A stretch of 64,000 bases of DNA, taken from NCBI GenBank assembly GCA_020721065.1, contig DYNM01000003.1, positions 1 to 64,000 on the forward strand. The letters are read 5' to 3'. The position numbers were made by a program, and so were the translations under genes. Under the pieces are notes generated by a model. That model made no database searches. It saw only the letters and a program-made list of their open reading frames with translations, and was not told the DNA's origin. This stretch comes from Thiocystis violascens. Its GTDB lineage: Bacteria; Pseudomonadota; Gammaproteobacteria; Chromatiales; Chromatiaceae. This document shows positions 1 through 7,895 of this stretch, piece after piece; position 1 is the first letter of the stretch, and each line of letters opens with the position of its first letter.

Positions 1-2
1 GG

Positions 3-512
3 TGGATCGACTATATTCTAAAGCTATTTTTGGTCAACTGCGTAACTCCTAGATACCTTGCTATTCCACAAGCTGGGCAATTTCAGCGACCAAATGGACA
101 GTACATAGTGACTAGTCCTCCTGGAATGGACGGAGCCAGAGGCGATATGTGGTCAATGGATCGTTATGGAAATCTCTTCGTTAAAGATTCACAAGGTCTT
201 AATGGTAAAGGTTACTTCAATCACTCATCGTTCAATGCGGGTAATGAAGTAATTTGCGCAGGAATGATTGTTTTCAATGCAAACGGCGTGTTGGTGCATA
301 TAGATAACGGAAGTGGTCATTATCAACCACCAAAATCTGCTTTACACGCTGCTTGTGTCAGGCTACAAAGTGAGGGTGCAGATTTCTCGAATGTTCGCGT
401 CCAACTCCATGGAAATTTAGGTAATGGGTTCATTGGAACTACCTTTATTAATAATCCTGATGCAATTCAGGATTGGCCCGTCGCCAGAAACGCAGGGCTC
501 GGTCTACCTTAA
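3..512 (+). CDS. 3' part of an unrecognised protein with an IDNGSGHYQPP motif (partial)
   Basis: The reading frame is open from the left edge of the window, so the gene very probably starts outside it; a TTG at 30 is the first possible start inside. I do not recognise the family with certainty. The visible C-terminal part of about 169 residues contains the motif IDNGSGHYQPP followed by a helix-like stretch ending in VRVQL. A similar SGHY-P motif recurs, as far as I recall, near the C-termini of predicted secreted or toxin-like bacterial proteins. There is no membrane segment in the visible part. Base composition is AT-richer than the type VI secretion genes about 1 kb downstream. A secreted effector is possible but is only an inference from that neighbourhood and the motif. 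Confidence 0.5.
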   Translation, partial: WIDYILKLFLVNCVTPRYLAIPQAGQFQRPNGQYIVTSPPGMDGARGDMWSMDRYGNLFVKDSQGLNGKGYFNHSSFNAGNEVICAGMIVFNANGVLVHIDNGSGHYQPPKSALHAACVRLQSEGADFSNVRVQLHGNLGNGFIGTTFINNPDAIQDWPVARNAGLGLP

Positions 513-660
513 TGGGTATTCTAGCAAACAAGGCAGGATAGATAGAGTGACCATGCGACGATGCTGATGGTTAGCAGCCATTCCGATTGGTCACAACATT
601 CATCACGTTTTTACCATTGACAATTAATTTGTTTGAACGTTAAAAAGTCAGTTGCTTTTA

Positions 661-733
661 GAGACGCAAGGCAGCAAAAAATTTTGTTTAAGATTGCCGA
701 ACGTCATTCTGAAATACTCCGTGAATGAATTAA
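661..733 (+). pseudogene. Decayed 3' end of a HigA-like antitoxin gene
   Basis: The bases at 685-728 closely match the last codons of the intact antitoxin gene at 1110-1385. They would read LFKIAERHSEILRE and a stop, against LFKLAERHPEILRE in the intact gene. Upstream of about 685 the match breaks down and the frame is lost. The copy is followed by a near-identical terminator. This is what remains of a second antitoxin gene, or of a tandem duplication, and it has no usable start. Confidence 0.75.
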
Positions 734-734
734 A

Positions 735-760
735 CGCCCCGCAGCATCGGGGCGTTTTTT
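735..760 (+). terminator. Rho-independent terminator, copy 1
   Basis: A perfect 7-bp stem (cgccccg/cggggcg) with loop cagcat is followed by six T. The same stem, loop and T tract occur at 1394-1419, so terminator and antitoxin end were duplicated together. Confidence 0.85.
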
Positions 761-804
761 ATCGGGAGATATTAAAAAATTAATGCCGGCTTGACAACTA
801 GAGC

Positions 805-1117
805 ATGTACACCGTTATCGAAACCCCAATTTTTACTGCTGATGCCCGAAGCATCTGGAGAAGATAAACGCGGTGTTTTTTGTGCTTGGATTGCAGCACA
901 TCCAAATGCAGGAGATGTCATTCCAAACTCCGGTGGTTGTCGCAAAGTACGCTGGGCGCAAGCGGGAATGGGAAAACGTGGTGGAGCACGGATAATTTAT
1001 TTCAATCAACTCAATAATGGCGTCATTTATTTACTGGTAATTTATGCTAAAGCAGTGCGTGATAATATCCCTGCGCATCTACTCAAAGCCATTCAGGAGA
1101 CATTAAAAAATGACTGA
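805..1117 (+). pseudogene. RelE/HigB-type toxin gene disrupted by a frameshift
   Basis: From the ATG at 805 one frame reads MYTVIETPIFTADARSIW and then stops at 865-867. The next frame, from about 860 on, continues with EDKRGVFCAW and runs to 1117, including the family-typical GGCRKVRW, GKRGGARIIYF and IYLLVIYAK stretches. Together the two parts match a phage-derived Gp49/HigB-RelE mRNA interferase of about 105 residues. Comparison with the usual W-S-E-D spacing suggests loss of two bases (or gain of one) around 859. An alternative continuous frame from the TTG at 791 has an N-terminus unlike the family. The 3' end overlaps the antitoxin start by 8 bases, the usual toxin-first arrangement. 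The toxin is probably inactive unless the shift is a sequencing error or is recoded. Confidence 0.75.
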
Positions 1118-1385
1118 CCACATGACAGGCGAACAGTTAGGTCAAAAATTACTCGATTCCATTCGCCAAATGAAAGCCAATCAAGGCACTATCGTTTATT
1201 CGCCTGCAATTGCAGCACGGCAACATTCCGGTTTATCGCAAGCGCAGTTTGCCGCGTTATTAGGTGTATCAGTGCGCACTTTACAAGAATGGGAACAAGG
1301 ACGACGGCAGCCAAACGGAGCAGCACAAACCCTATTTAAGCTCGCCGAACGTCATCCCGAAATACTCCGTGAATTGGTTGACTGA
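1110..1385 (+). CDS. XRE-family antitoxin (HigA/NadS-like)
   Basis: A 91-residue protein with a helix-turn-helix in its C-terminal half (residues about 50-80: LSQAQFAALLGVSVRTLQEW). Proteins of this kind bind and neutralise a RelE/HigB toxin and repress the shared promoter. The N-terminal third, with a YSPAIAARQHSGLS segment, is typical of antitoxins paired with Gp49-like toxins. It overlaps the 3' end of the frameshifted toxin gene by 8 bases and is followed at once by a strong terminator, so the two form one transcription unit. The gene itself is intact. With a dead partner it could persist as a DNA-binding regulator or as an anti-addiction remnant. Its 3' end is also present as a fossil copy at about 685-728. 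Confidence 0.85.
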   Translation: MTDHMTGEQLGQKLLDSIRQMKANQGTIVYSPAIAARQHSGLSQAQFAALLGVSVRTLQEWEQGRRQPNGAAQTLFKLAERHPEILRELVD

Positions 1386-1393
1386 ATAGAAAA

Positions 1394-1419
1394 CGCCCCG
1401 CAGCATCGGGGCGTTTTTT
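1394..1419 (+). terminator. Rho-independent terminator, copy 2
   Basis: Stem cgccccg/cggggcg, loop cagcat and six T directly after the antitoxin stop codon. Identical in core to the terminator at 735-760. Confidence 0.9.
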
Positions 1420-1570
1420 ATTCCGCAACATGTCACCAACACAGCTCAATTTAATCGTCAATTCTCAGCAGTGGCACTGGCTTACTGATGGAATCATGCG
1501 CACGATTGCATAGCATCTGCGCGTCATCAGTGTTTGAATATCGCCAACCCTGCTTTTGAGCACCGCCCGC

Positions 1571-2794
1571 ATGGATATCACGCTTCATATCACCAACCCC
1601 CAGCGCCAACTGCCCGCATGGGACATGCACTTGTGCCTGACCACTCGCGCCATCACGCTCGGGCGGCATCTCACCAATGATGTCCCGTTGGATGACCCGG
1701 AGCGCGTGATTTCCGGGCAACACGCCCGGCTCGAAGCGCGTGACGGCGGACTGTGGCTCACCGATCTCAGCCGCAACGGCACCTATCTCAATCACGCCGC
1801 GCAGCCGCTGCCACCGCAACATCCCGTCCCCGTTCACAACGGCGACCACGTCACGATTGGCGGCTTTGATATTCACATCCAGCTCGGCGTCCAACCGCTC
1901 GCGCTGCCGGACGATCCGTTCGCCGCAGACAGCGCCGCCTTGCCGGGGATGACCGCGCCGGATGCCACGCCCGACATCCTTGATTTTCTGCCGCAGCGCG
2001 GACAAACCGCCGCCGAATTTATCCCGCCACCAGCCGCCCCAACGCCAGTTGAGCACGTCTTTTATCATCCACCCACCGTGCAATCACTGCCAGATGATTA
2101 CGATTTGCTCAACGATGCGTGGCAACCACCCGCTCGCGCCAGCCAACCCGCGCCAGCTCCGCTCGCAGATTCCGCACCATCCAATCAGCGTGATCTGGCT
2201 GCTTTTCTCAACGGCTTAGGCGTTGGCGAAGCAGCGAAAGTGACCGACTCTGAAGCACTATTGACGCAAGCCGGGGCACTGCTGCGCGTGTTTGCTGCCG
2301 GGTTGAGCCAGACCTTGCGCGGACGGGCGCATTTCAAAAATGAATTGCGATTAGGTGTGACCACCATCCGCGCTGCGGAAAACAATCCCTTCAAATTTAC
2401 CGCCGAGACCGACAGCCTGTTGATACAACTCCTGTTGCAGCCCAACTCAGGATTTTTACCCGCCGCACCCGCCGCACAAGCCGCATTTGATGACATTCAA
2501 GCCCATGAAATGGCGATGACCGCCGGGCTGCAAGCCGCCCTCCGCGCCCTGCTCGCCCGCTTTGAACCCAGCGAATTAGAGCGGCAAGCCAATCGTTCCG
2601 GCTTAAATCCACTTCCGCTCGGACGCAAAGCCCGCTGTTGGGATTTTTTCACCGATACTTATGACCAAGTTGCCGCTGACGCCGCCGAAGATTTTATGCA
2701 CCTATTTGATGACGCCTTCGCCCGCGCCTATCAAGAACAGGTGCGCCGCTTAAATGAACTGTCAGCTCGCGCCAACACAACCGCACATGCCTAA
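1571..2794 (+). CDS. tagH: Type VI secretion FHA-domain protein TagH
   Basis: A 407-residue protein with an N-terminal FHA domain (residues about 25-95). It shows the phosphothreonine-binding signature GRH at 31-33, SGQHAR at 48-53 and SRNGTYLN at 67-74. A Pro/Ala-rich linker follows and then a C-terminal region typical of T6SS-associated FHA proteins. Such proteins act in post-translational control of type VI assembly, normally with a PpkA kinase and PppA phosphatase; neither is visible here. I start at ATG 1571; a TTG at 1556 would add five residues, and neither start has a strong ribosome-binding site. tssJ, tssK and tssL follow in the same direction, which settles the assignment. Confidence 0.88.
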   Translation: MDITLHITNPQRQLPAWDMHLCLTTRAITLGRHLTNDVPLDDPERVISGQHARLEARDGGLWLTDLSRNGTYLNHAAQPLPPQHPVPVHNGDHVTIGGFDIHIQLGVQPLALPDDPFAADSAALPGMTAPDATPDILDFLPQRGQTAAEFIPPPAAPTPVEHVFYHPPTVQSLPDDYDLLNDAWQPPARASQPAPAPLADSAPSNQRDLAAFLNGLGVGEAAKVTDSEALLTQAGALLRVFAAGLSQTLRGRAHFKNELRLGVTTIRAAENNPFKFTAETDSLLIQLLLQPNSGFLPAAPAAQAAFDDIQAHEMAMTAGLQAALRALLARFEPSELERQANRSGLNPLPLGRKARCWDFFTDTYDQVAADAAEDFMHLFDDAFARAYQEQVRRLNELSARANTTAHA

Positions 2795-2853
2795 TTCGCG
2801 CCCGGGTTTTTACCGCATCATCGTTGCCAAACACGTCCCACGAGGATTTGGTT

Positions 2854-3354
2854 TTGATTGACCGCCGCCGCCTGCTTACCGCCATTTTCCTGCTTACCGC
2901 CACTGGATCGGGCTGCCTGCTCAAAAAACCCAAGCTGCCAGAATTGCCGCCGCTGCCCATCGTCAAACCACCGCCACAACTCACCCTCAACATCAGCGCC
3001 GCCGCCAACGCCAATCGTGATCCCGACGGCAAAGCACTCGCAGTGGTGGTGCGAGCATATGAACTCAAAAGTCACGGCGTGTTTGCCAAAGCTGATTTTT
3101 TCAGTCTTTACGACCGTGACAACGCCGTTTTGGGCGGCGACCTCCTCGCCCGCGACGAGCTGACGCTGGCACCGGGGCAATTTCTCCCCATCACCCGCCC
3201 GCTCAATCCCGACGCGACCTACATCGGCGTGATCGTCGCGTTCCGCGATCTTGACCACAGCCGCTGGCGCGAAGTGATGCGCTTAAACCCATTAAAAGAC
3301 AATAACTTGCAGATCGACATCGGCGCAGATGCGGTCTCAATTCGTCATCAATGA
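2854..3354 (+). CDS. tssJ: Type VI secretion outer-membrane lipoprotein TssJ
   Basis: A 166-residue lipoprotein. It has a short positively charged N-terminus, a hydrophobic stretch and the lipobox TGSGC with the lipidated Cys at 21, then a Pro-rich tether. The middle part carries the conserved VVVRAYELKS and FFSLYDRD segments of the SciN/TssJ beta-sandwich. TssJ anchors the T6SS membrane complex in the outer membrane and binds the periplasmic domain of TssM. I choose the TTG at 2854 because CGAGGA lies 7 bases upstream. A longer in-frame TTG at 2824 has no such site and would bury the signal peptide. It lies between tagH and tssK as in other T6SS clusters. Confidence 0.87.
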   Translation: MIDRRRLLTAIFLLTATGSGCLLKKPKLPELPPLPIVKPPPQLTLNISAAANANRDPDGKALAVVVRAYELKSHGVFAKADFFSLYDRDNAVLGGDLLARDELTLAPGQFLPITRPLNPDATYIGVIVAFRDLDHSRWREVMRLNPLKDNNLQIDIGADAVSIRHQ

Positions 3355-3395
3355 CCGCTTGTGTGCTCCCACATCGTGCAAAAAGGAGGTGAACT

Positions 3396-4730
3396 GTGGC
3401 ATGGAACAATCGCGTATTATGGTCGGAAGGAATGTTTTTACAACCGCAACATTTTCAACAACATGACCGCTATTTAGAAGATCGCAGCACCGCCAGTTCC
3501 GGCATCGGCACCCCGTGCGCGTGGGGCATTCGCCGCCTGCGGATTGACGACGAATTGCTGGCATTCGGCAAATTTGCGCTCACCGAATTGGTCGGCATCC
3601 TGCCAGATGGCACTCCATTTGATGCGCCTGCCAGCGATCCGTTGCCGCCGCCGTTGGAATTTGACGAGCGTTTCAGCTCCCAAATCATTTATCTCGCACT
3701 ACCACTGCGACGTCCCAACACGGCCGAAAGTGGCAGCGCCGCCGAGGTGGAAACGATTGTGCGGTATCGCGCCGGGGAATTAACGGTGCGCGATAACACC
3801 GTCGGCGCAGACACGGAAACGACGCTCATCATCGGGCGGCTCGATCTGCGGCTGCTGTTGGAACAGCAACAACGTGCCGGTTATGCCTGTTGCGGCGTAG
3901 CGCGGGTGCTGGAATGTCGGGCAGATCGGCAGGTGCTGCTTGATCCCAGCTACATTCCGCCGCATGTGGACGTGCAGGTCGCGCCGCGTTTTGCAAATTT
4001 CCTTGAAGAATTCAACGGGTTATTGCAGCGCCAAGCCGAAGTCCGCGCCGGGCGCGTGCGCGGCGTGGGGCGCGGCGGCGTCGCCGATTGGGCCGACTTT
4101 TTGTTGCTGCAACTGCTCAATCGCGCCGAGCCGGTGGTACACCATCTCAGCCAAGTGCGCGGGTTGCATCCAGAAGCGTTATATCGCTATCTACTTGGTT
4201 TAGCAGGAGAATTGGCGACCTTTGCCAGCGCCAGCAAACGCCCGCCCGCATTTCCGCCGTATCGACACGAAGATTTAGACGCAACCTTTACGCCGTTGTT
4301 TGAACGGCTGCGCGAATTCCTCAACCGCGAATATGTCGAACGCGCCAGCGCCATTCCAATTCAAGAGCGACAATTTGGATTTCGTATTGCTTTAGTTGAT
4401 GACCGTTCGTTATTGGCAAATGCGCGATTTGTTTTAGCCGCACAAGCCAATATGGATGCGCAACTATTGCGCTCTCGTTTACCTGCTCAAACGAAAATTG
4501 GTCCAGTTGAAAAAATCCAAGAATTAGTCAAGTTAGCACTGCCCGGTATTGCGCTGCGTCCGCTGCCCACGCCGCCGTTAGAGATTCCCTATCACGCAGG
4601 TTGTGATTATTTTGAATTGGATCGCAACAACGAATTTTGGAAACAATTGCAAAATGGTGGCGGCTTTGGGTTGCACATTGGCGGCGAGTTTCCGGGATTA
4701 ACATTGGAATTGTGGGCAATTCGGGAGTAA
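3396..4730 (+). CDS. tssK: Type VI secretion baseplate protein TssK
   Basis: A 444-residue cytosolic protein starting with the strongly conserved TssK N-terminus (WNNRVLWSEGMFLQPQHFQQ), which forms the shoulder domain that docks on TssFG. The length is normal for the family, and the C-terminal head ends in a typical conserved IGGEFPGL stretch. TssK is a trimer linking the baseplate to the TssL/TssM membrane complex. The GTG start at 3396 has a very strong ribosome-binding site (AAGGAGGTG). Its stop codon lies 3 bases before the ATG of tssL, so the two are translationally close. Confidence 0.93.
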   Translation: MAWNNRVLWSEGMFLQPQHFQQHDRYLEDRSTASSGIGTPCAWGIRRLRIDDELLAFGKFALTELVGILPDGTPFDAPASDPLPPPLEFDERFSSQIIYLALPLRRPNTAESGSAAEVETIVRYRAGELTVRDNTVGADTETTLIIGRLDLRLLLEQQQRAGYACCGVARVLECRADRQVLLDPSYIPPHVDVQVAPRFANFLEEFNGLLQRQAEVRAGRVRGVGRGGVADWADFLLLQLLNRAEPVVHHLSQVRGLHPEALYRYLLGLAGELATFASASKRPPAFPPYRHEDLDATFTPLFERLREFLNREYVERASAIPIQERQFGFRIALVDDRSLLANARFVLAAQANMDAQLLRSRLPAQTKIGPVEKIQELVKLALPGIALRPLPTPPLEIPYHAGCDYFELDRNNEFWKQLQNGGGFGLHIGGEFPGLTLELWAIRE

Positions 4731-4733
4731 TTG

Positions 4734-6143
4734 ATGACCAATAACGATCCTTTTGCGGCTTCTGGCGGTGATGGTCCCACCATCATTCGTCCGCTGCCGG
4801 GCGGTCGATTGGGTGATGATCTGCTCAATCCGACTCCGCGCCACGAGAGCTTGACGCCCGCGTGGACGAACGAGGCGACGGTGGCACCGGGCGGCGTTCC
4901 CTTGCCGCTCAATTGGGGTGCCGCGCCGCCGACATTTCCCGTTGCGCCCGCCGTTCACACCGCCACTGGTGCGATCAATCCGCTGCTTGATTGCGCCAAC
5001 GGTATCTTGACGGTTGCAGCGCAGGTACGCGGCACCGTGTCGCATCCCGATCCAGACGGTTTGCGCGAAGGTCTCAGCCGCCAAGTGCGCGAGTTTGAAG
5101 CCAGCGCCCGCGCTCGGGGTTTGGCAGATACCGAAGTGTTGCCGGCTCGCTACATGCTGTGCGCGTTGGTCGATGAAGCGGTGTTAGATACGCCTTGGGG
5201 CACGCAGAGCGTGTGGAGCAGTCACGGGTTGCTCATCAGTTTTCATAACGAAACGTGGGGTGGTGAGAAGTTTTTTACGGCGCTTGAACGGCTGTTGATG
5301 CAACCAGCAGCTAATCTTAACTTATTGGAATTAATGTATTTTTGTCTTGCGCTTGGCTTTGAGGGGCGCTATCGCGTCCGCGACGGTGGGCGCGAGCAGT
5401 TGGCGCAAGTGCGGGAGCAATTGTTCCACAGTCTCCGCAATGTGCGCGGCGATCCAGAGCCAGAGTTGTCACCGCATTGGCACGGCAGCGGTCGGGCACA
5501 ACAGCAGTTGCATTCGGCGCTGCCGCTGTGGGTTGGCTCCACGCTGGCGGCAGTGCTGCTGCTGGCGCTGTTTACGCTGTTTAACTTCGCGCTCAACCGC
5601 GATTCTGATGCGGTTTATGTGGCATTGAGCGCGTTGGAACGGCGGGTGCCGGGTGTGACTGATCGCGTTGATCCTGCGCCCGCCGCGCTGGTCGCACCCA
5701 GCGGCAGCGTGACGCTGCGCGGTTTGTTGGCAGCCGAGATTGCTGCTGACCAGTTGGATGTGGTGGAGCGACCGCAAGGTCAGACCGTCATCATTCGTGG
5801 TGACGATTTGTTTGCTTCCGGCAGCGTGGCGATCAAACCGAACTATTTTGCGTTGTTGCAACGGGTGGGCGCGGCGCTGGCGCAGTTACCGGGCGCGGTG
5901 CTGGTGACTGGTCACACCGACAGCGTGCCGATTCAAACGCTGCGCTTTCCTTCCAATTGGCATCTATCGCGGGAACGGGCGCTGCGGGTCAGCACGGTGC
6001 TGGCGGAAACCGTTGGCGCTCCAGAACGATTCACTGCCGAAGGTCGTGCGGACAGTGCGCCGCTGGTGCCTGAGGAACCAAAAAATGCCCGCAATCGGCG
6101 GGTGGAAGTGATGTTGTTGACTGCTCACCAAGGCCGCAACTAA
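4734..6143 (+). CDS. tssL: Type VI secretion inner-membrane protein TssL with C-terminal OmpA domain
   Basis: A 469-residue fusion of an IcmH/DotU domain (about residues 75-255), one membrane segment (about 262-287) and a C-terminal OmpA/MotB-like peptidoglycan-binding domain (about 345-465). The OmpA part shows VTGHTDSVP near residue 392, RALRV, and NRRVEV near the end. TssL works with TssM in the inner-membrane complex, and the OmpA extension anchors the complex to the cell wall ('evolved' TssL). ATG 4734 is preferred to the adjoining TTG at 4731. The next gene downstream is an unrelated phosphoesterase. tssM, which usually follows, is not in this window, so the block is incomplete here. 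Confidence 0.9.
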   Translation: MTNNDPFAASGGDGPTIIRPLPGGRLGDDLLNPTPRHESLTPAWTNEATVAPGGVPLPLNWGAAPPTFPVAPAVHTATGAINPLLDCANGILTVAAQVRGTVSHPDPDGLREGLSRQVREFEASARARGLADTEVLPARYMLCALVDEAVLDTPWGTQSVWSSHGLLISFHNETWGGEKFFTALERLLMQPAANLNLLELMYFCLALGFEGRYRVRDGGREQLAQVREQLFHSLRNVRGDPEPELSPHWHGSGRAQQQLHSALPLWVGSTLAAVLLLALFTLFNFALNRDSDAVYVALSALERRVPGVTDRVDPAPAALVAPSGSVTLRGLLAAEIAADQLDVVERPQGQTVIIRGDDLFASGSVAIKPNYFALLQRVGAALAQLPGAVLVTGHTDSVPIQTLRFPSNWHLSRERALRVSTVLAETVGAPERFTAEGRADSAPLVPEEPKNARNRRVEVMLLTAHQGRN

Positions 6144-6177
6144 CGCTGGTTATCAACTCTTTCGGAACTCACCCGCA

Positions 6178-7014
6178 ATGAAGGTCGCTATCTTTTCTGA
6201 TGTTCAAGCCAATCTGCCCGCGCTCCACACTGCGGTTGCTCACATCCTCGCGTGGCAGCCGGACATGGTCATCATGGCTGGTGATTTGGTGAATCGCGGT
6301 CCGAGCAGTCTGGCGTGTGTGGAGTATTTTGATGATCTGCGCCACCGTCATGGCTGGTTGCCAATCACCGGCAATCACGAGACCTGGATGCTGCGCTGCG
6401 CGTATGAACCACCCGCCACTGGTGTCGAAGCGGAATTGCATCAGTTCGCCACCTGGACCTTTGCGCAACTCCGTCCGCGTTTGGATGCGTTAGTCGATTG
6501 GCCCGATCATCTGTGTTTTCACGGTGCGCACGAAGACAGTTGGGTACATGTCACTCACGCCAGCATGATCAACAACCGCTTCGGCATCACCACCAATGCC
6601 ACTGACGCGCAACTGCAATTGGCGTTGCCGCCAGACGTGGCGCTGTTTGTCACCGCCCACACCCATCGCCCCAGCCAGCGCCTGATCAACGGGGTGCCGG
6701 TGCTCAACGTTGGCTCAGTCGGTTCGCCATTTGATGGAGATGTGCGCGGCAGTTATGCCCAATTGGAATGGCATCACCACGCTTGGCACTCAACAATCAT
6801 CCGCTTTGATTACGACCGCGCTCAGGCGGAGCGCGATTTTTGGGAGCTGGGTTTTCTCGATGGCGGCGGCCCGGTCGCCCGCATTTTGTTTGAAGAATGG
6901 CGGCAGGCGCGACCGCTGATGGCGCGGTGGCGGCAGGAATATGAACCGGCAGTGTTGGCGGGGGCGACGTCAGCAGATGCGGCAGTCAGCGCCTTTCTTG
7001 CCGCGCACGGTTGA
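6178..7014 (+). CDS. Calcineurin-like metallophosphoesterase
   Basis: A 278-residue protein of the YfcE/diadenosine-tetraphosphatase-like class. The metal-binding motifs are SDVQAN (D8, Q10), GDLVNRGP (D36), GNHE (N66, H67), VTHAS (His near 126) and TAHTH (near 158-163). The first motif has Gln where most family members have His (D-x-H), though this may be a subfamily trait. There is no signal peptide, so it should be cytosolic. It starts 34 bases after tssL in the same direction, but its function does not suggest T6SS involvement. The substrate is unknown; nucleotides or protein phosphate are possible. Confidence 0.8.
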   Translation: MKVAIFSDVQANLPALHTAVAHILAWQPDMVIMAGDLVNRGPSSLACVEYFDDLRHRHGWLPITGNHETWMLRCAYEPPATGVEAELHQFATWTFAQLRPRLDALVDWPDHLCFHGAHEDSWVHVTHASMINNRFGITTNATDAQLQLALPPDVALFVTAHTHRPSQRLINGVPVLNVGSVGSPFDGDVRGSYAQLEWHHHAWHSTIIRFDYDRAQAERDFWELGFLDGGGPVARILFEEWRQARPLMARWRQEYEPAVLAGATSADAAVSAFLAAHG

Positions 7015-7028
7015 CGCGCCAGCACCCG

Positions 7029-7895
7029 TCACGGCGCAGCACTCGCCTCCCATCCCAACACGCCGCCGCGTCGAAATTGCCAAGTGCGGATGATGTCAAT
7101 CACGTCAGTCTCCGCTGCAATATCGGGCGGAAACGCGGCATAAGGAGCAGCCAGTTTGACGATGTCCCGCGCTGCTTGATCCAGCAGCGGTACACCTGAA
7201 GACCGCACCACGCTGATGGTGTCCACACTGCCATCTGCCCGAATCGCCACATGCAAAATCAAACTGCCAGACAGGTGCTGCTCTTTGGCGATTGGCGGGT
7301 AATTCAGATTCCCGATGCGTTCCACCTTCCGCGCCCAAGCGCCCAAATAATTGGCATAGCGAAATTCGCGGGTGCTGGCGCTGATGGCGTGTCGCCGCAC
7401 CCGTCGCGCCTGTTCCCGCAGTTGTGTGTCTTGCGCCCGATTGAGCTGTTCCAGTGCGACATCTTGACTGGCGAGAATTTGCGCGGCAGTGACCGCCGGT
7501 GCAGTGGGCAGCGCCAGCGGATCAGGTTCTGGCTCTGGCGGCGCGATGACTGCTAACGGTGGCGGTGCTGGCGGGATGGGACGCGGTGCAGATGTGATGC
7601 GCGGCGCTGGCGCGGGTGGCGCACGAGATGCGGCTGGCGCGGGAGGTGACGGGTTGACGATCACTGGCGGCGCAAGCGCAGCACCCGTTTGGGTGTGAGC
7701 GGCCAACGCGGACGGTGTGACAGCAACTGCCGGTGCTGGCGGTGGCGCAGCCAGCAAGATCACTTCAAGCGCCGCTTCGGGCGGAATGGAACGCGCTGGC
7801 GGTGCCAACCGCACCGTGATGATAACGAGCAGATGCAGTGCGGTGGCGGTGAGGAAGGCGATGACAAAGGATTGGGAAGGAGCGGGCGCAGTCAC
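7029..7895 (-). CDS. tonB: TonB-family energy transducer
   Basis: A 288-residue protein with an N-terminal membrane anchor (about residues 10-27), a long Pro/Ala-rich periplasmic spacer, and a C-terminal TonB domain (about 195-285) containing NYPPIAKE, GSLILHVAIRADGSV and WQFRRG. TonB couples the proton gradient through ExbBD to outer-membrane receptors for iron complexes and other ligands. The start overlaps the 3' end of gshB by 4 bases, so the two are co-transcribed; gshB-tonB pairs are common in gammaproteobacteria. No exbBD lies in the window. The convergent phosphoesterase gene ends only 14 bases away. Confidence 0.88.
   Translation of the reverse strand: MTAPAPSQSFVIAFLTATALHLLVIITVRLAPPARSIPPEAALEVILLAAPPPAPAVAVTPSALAAHTQTGAALAPPVIVNPSPPAPAASRAPPAPAPRITSAPRPIPPAPPPLAVIAPPEPEPDPLALPTAPAVTAAQILASQDVALEQLNRAQDTQLREQARRVRRHAISASTREFRYANYLGAWARKVERIGNLNYPPIAKEQHLSGSLILHVAIRADGSVDTISVVRSSGVPLLDQAARDIVKLAAPYAAFPPDIAAETDVIDIIRTWQFRRGGVLGWEASAAP

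Noticed and set aside
791..1117. Uninterrupted toxin frame from TTG at 791
   Set aside because: Its first 20 or so residues do not look like the family, whereas the frame from ATG 805 does, so a frameshift explains the data better.
1451..2083. Long minus-strand frame opposite tagH (210 codons)
   Set aside because: It lies wholly opposite a recognised FHA protein and has no family features; GC-rich codon usage leaves such antisense frames open.
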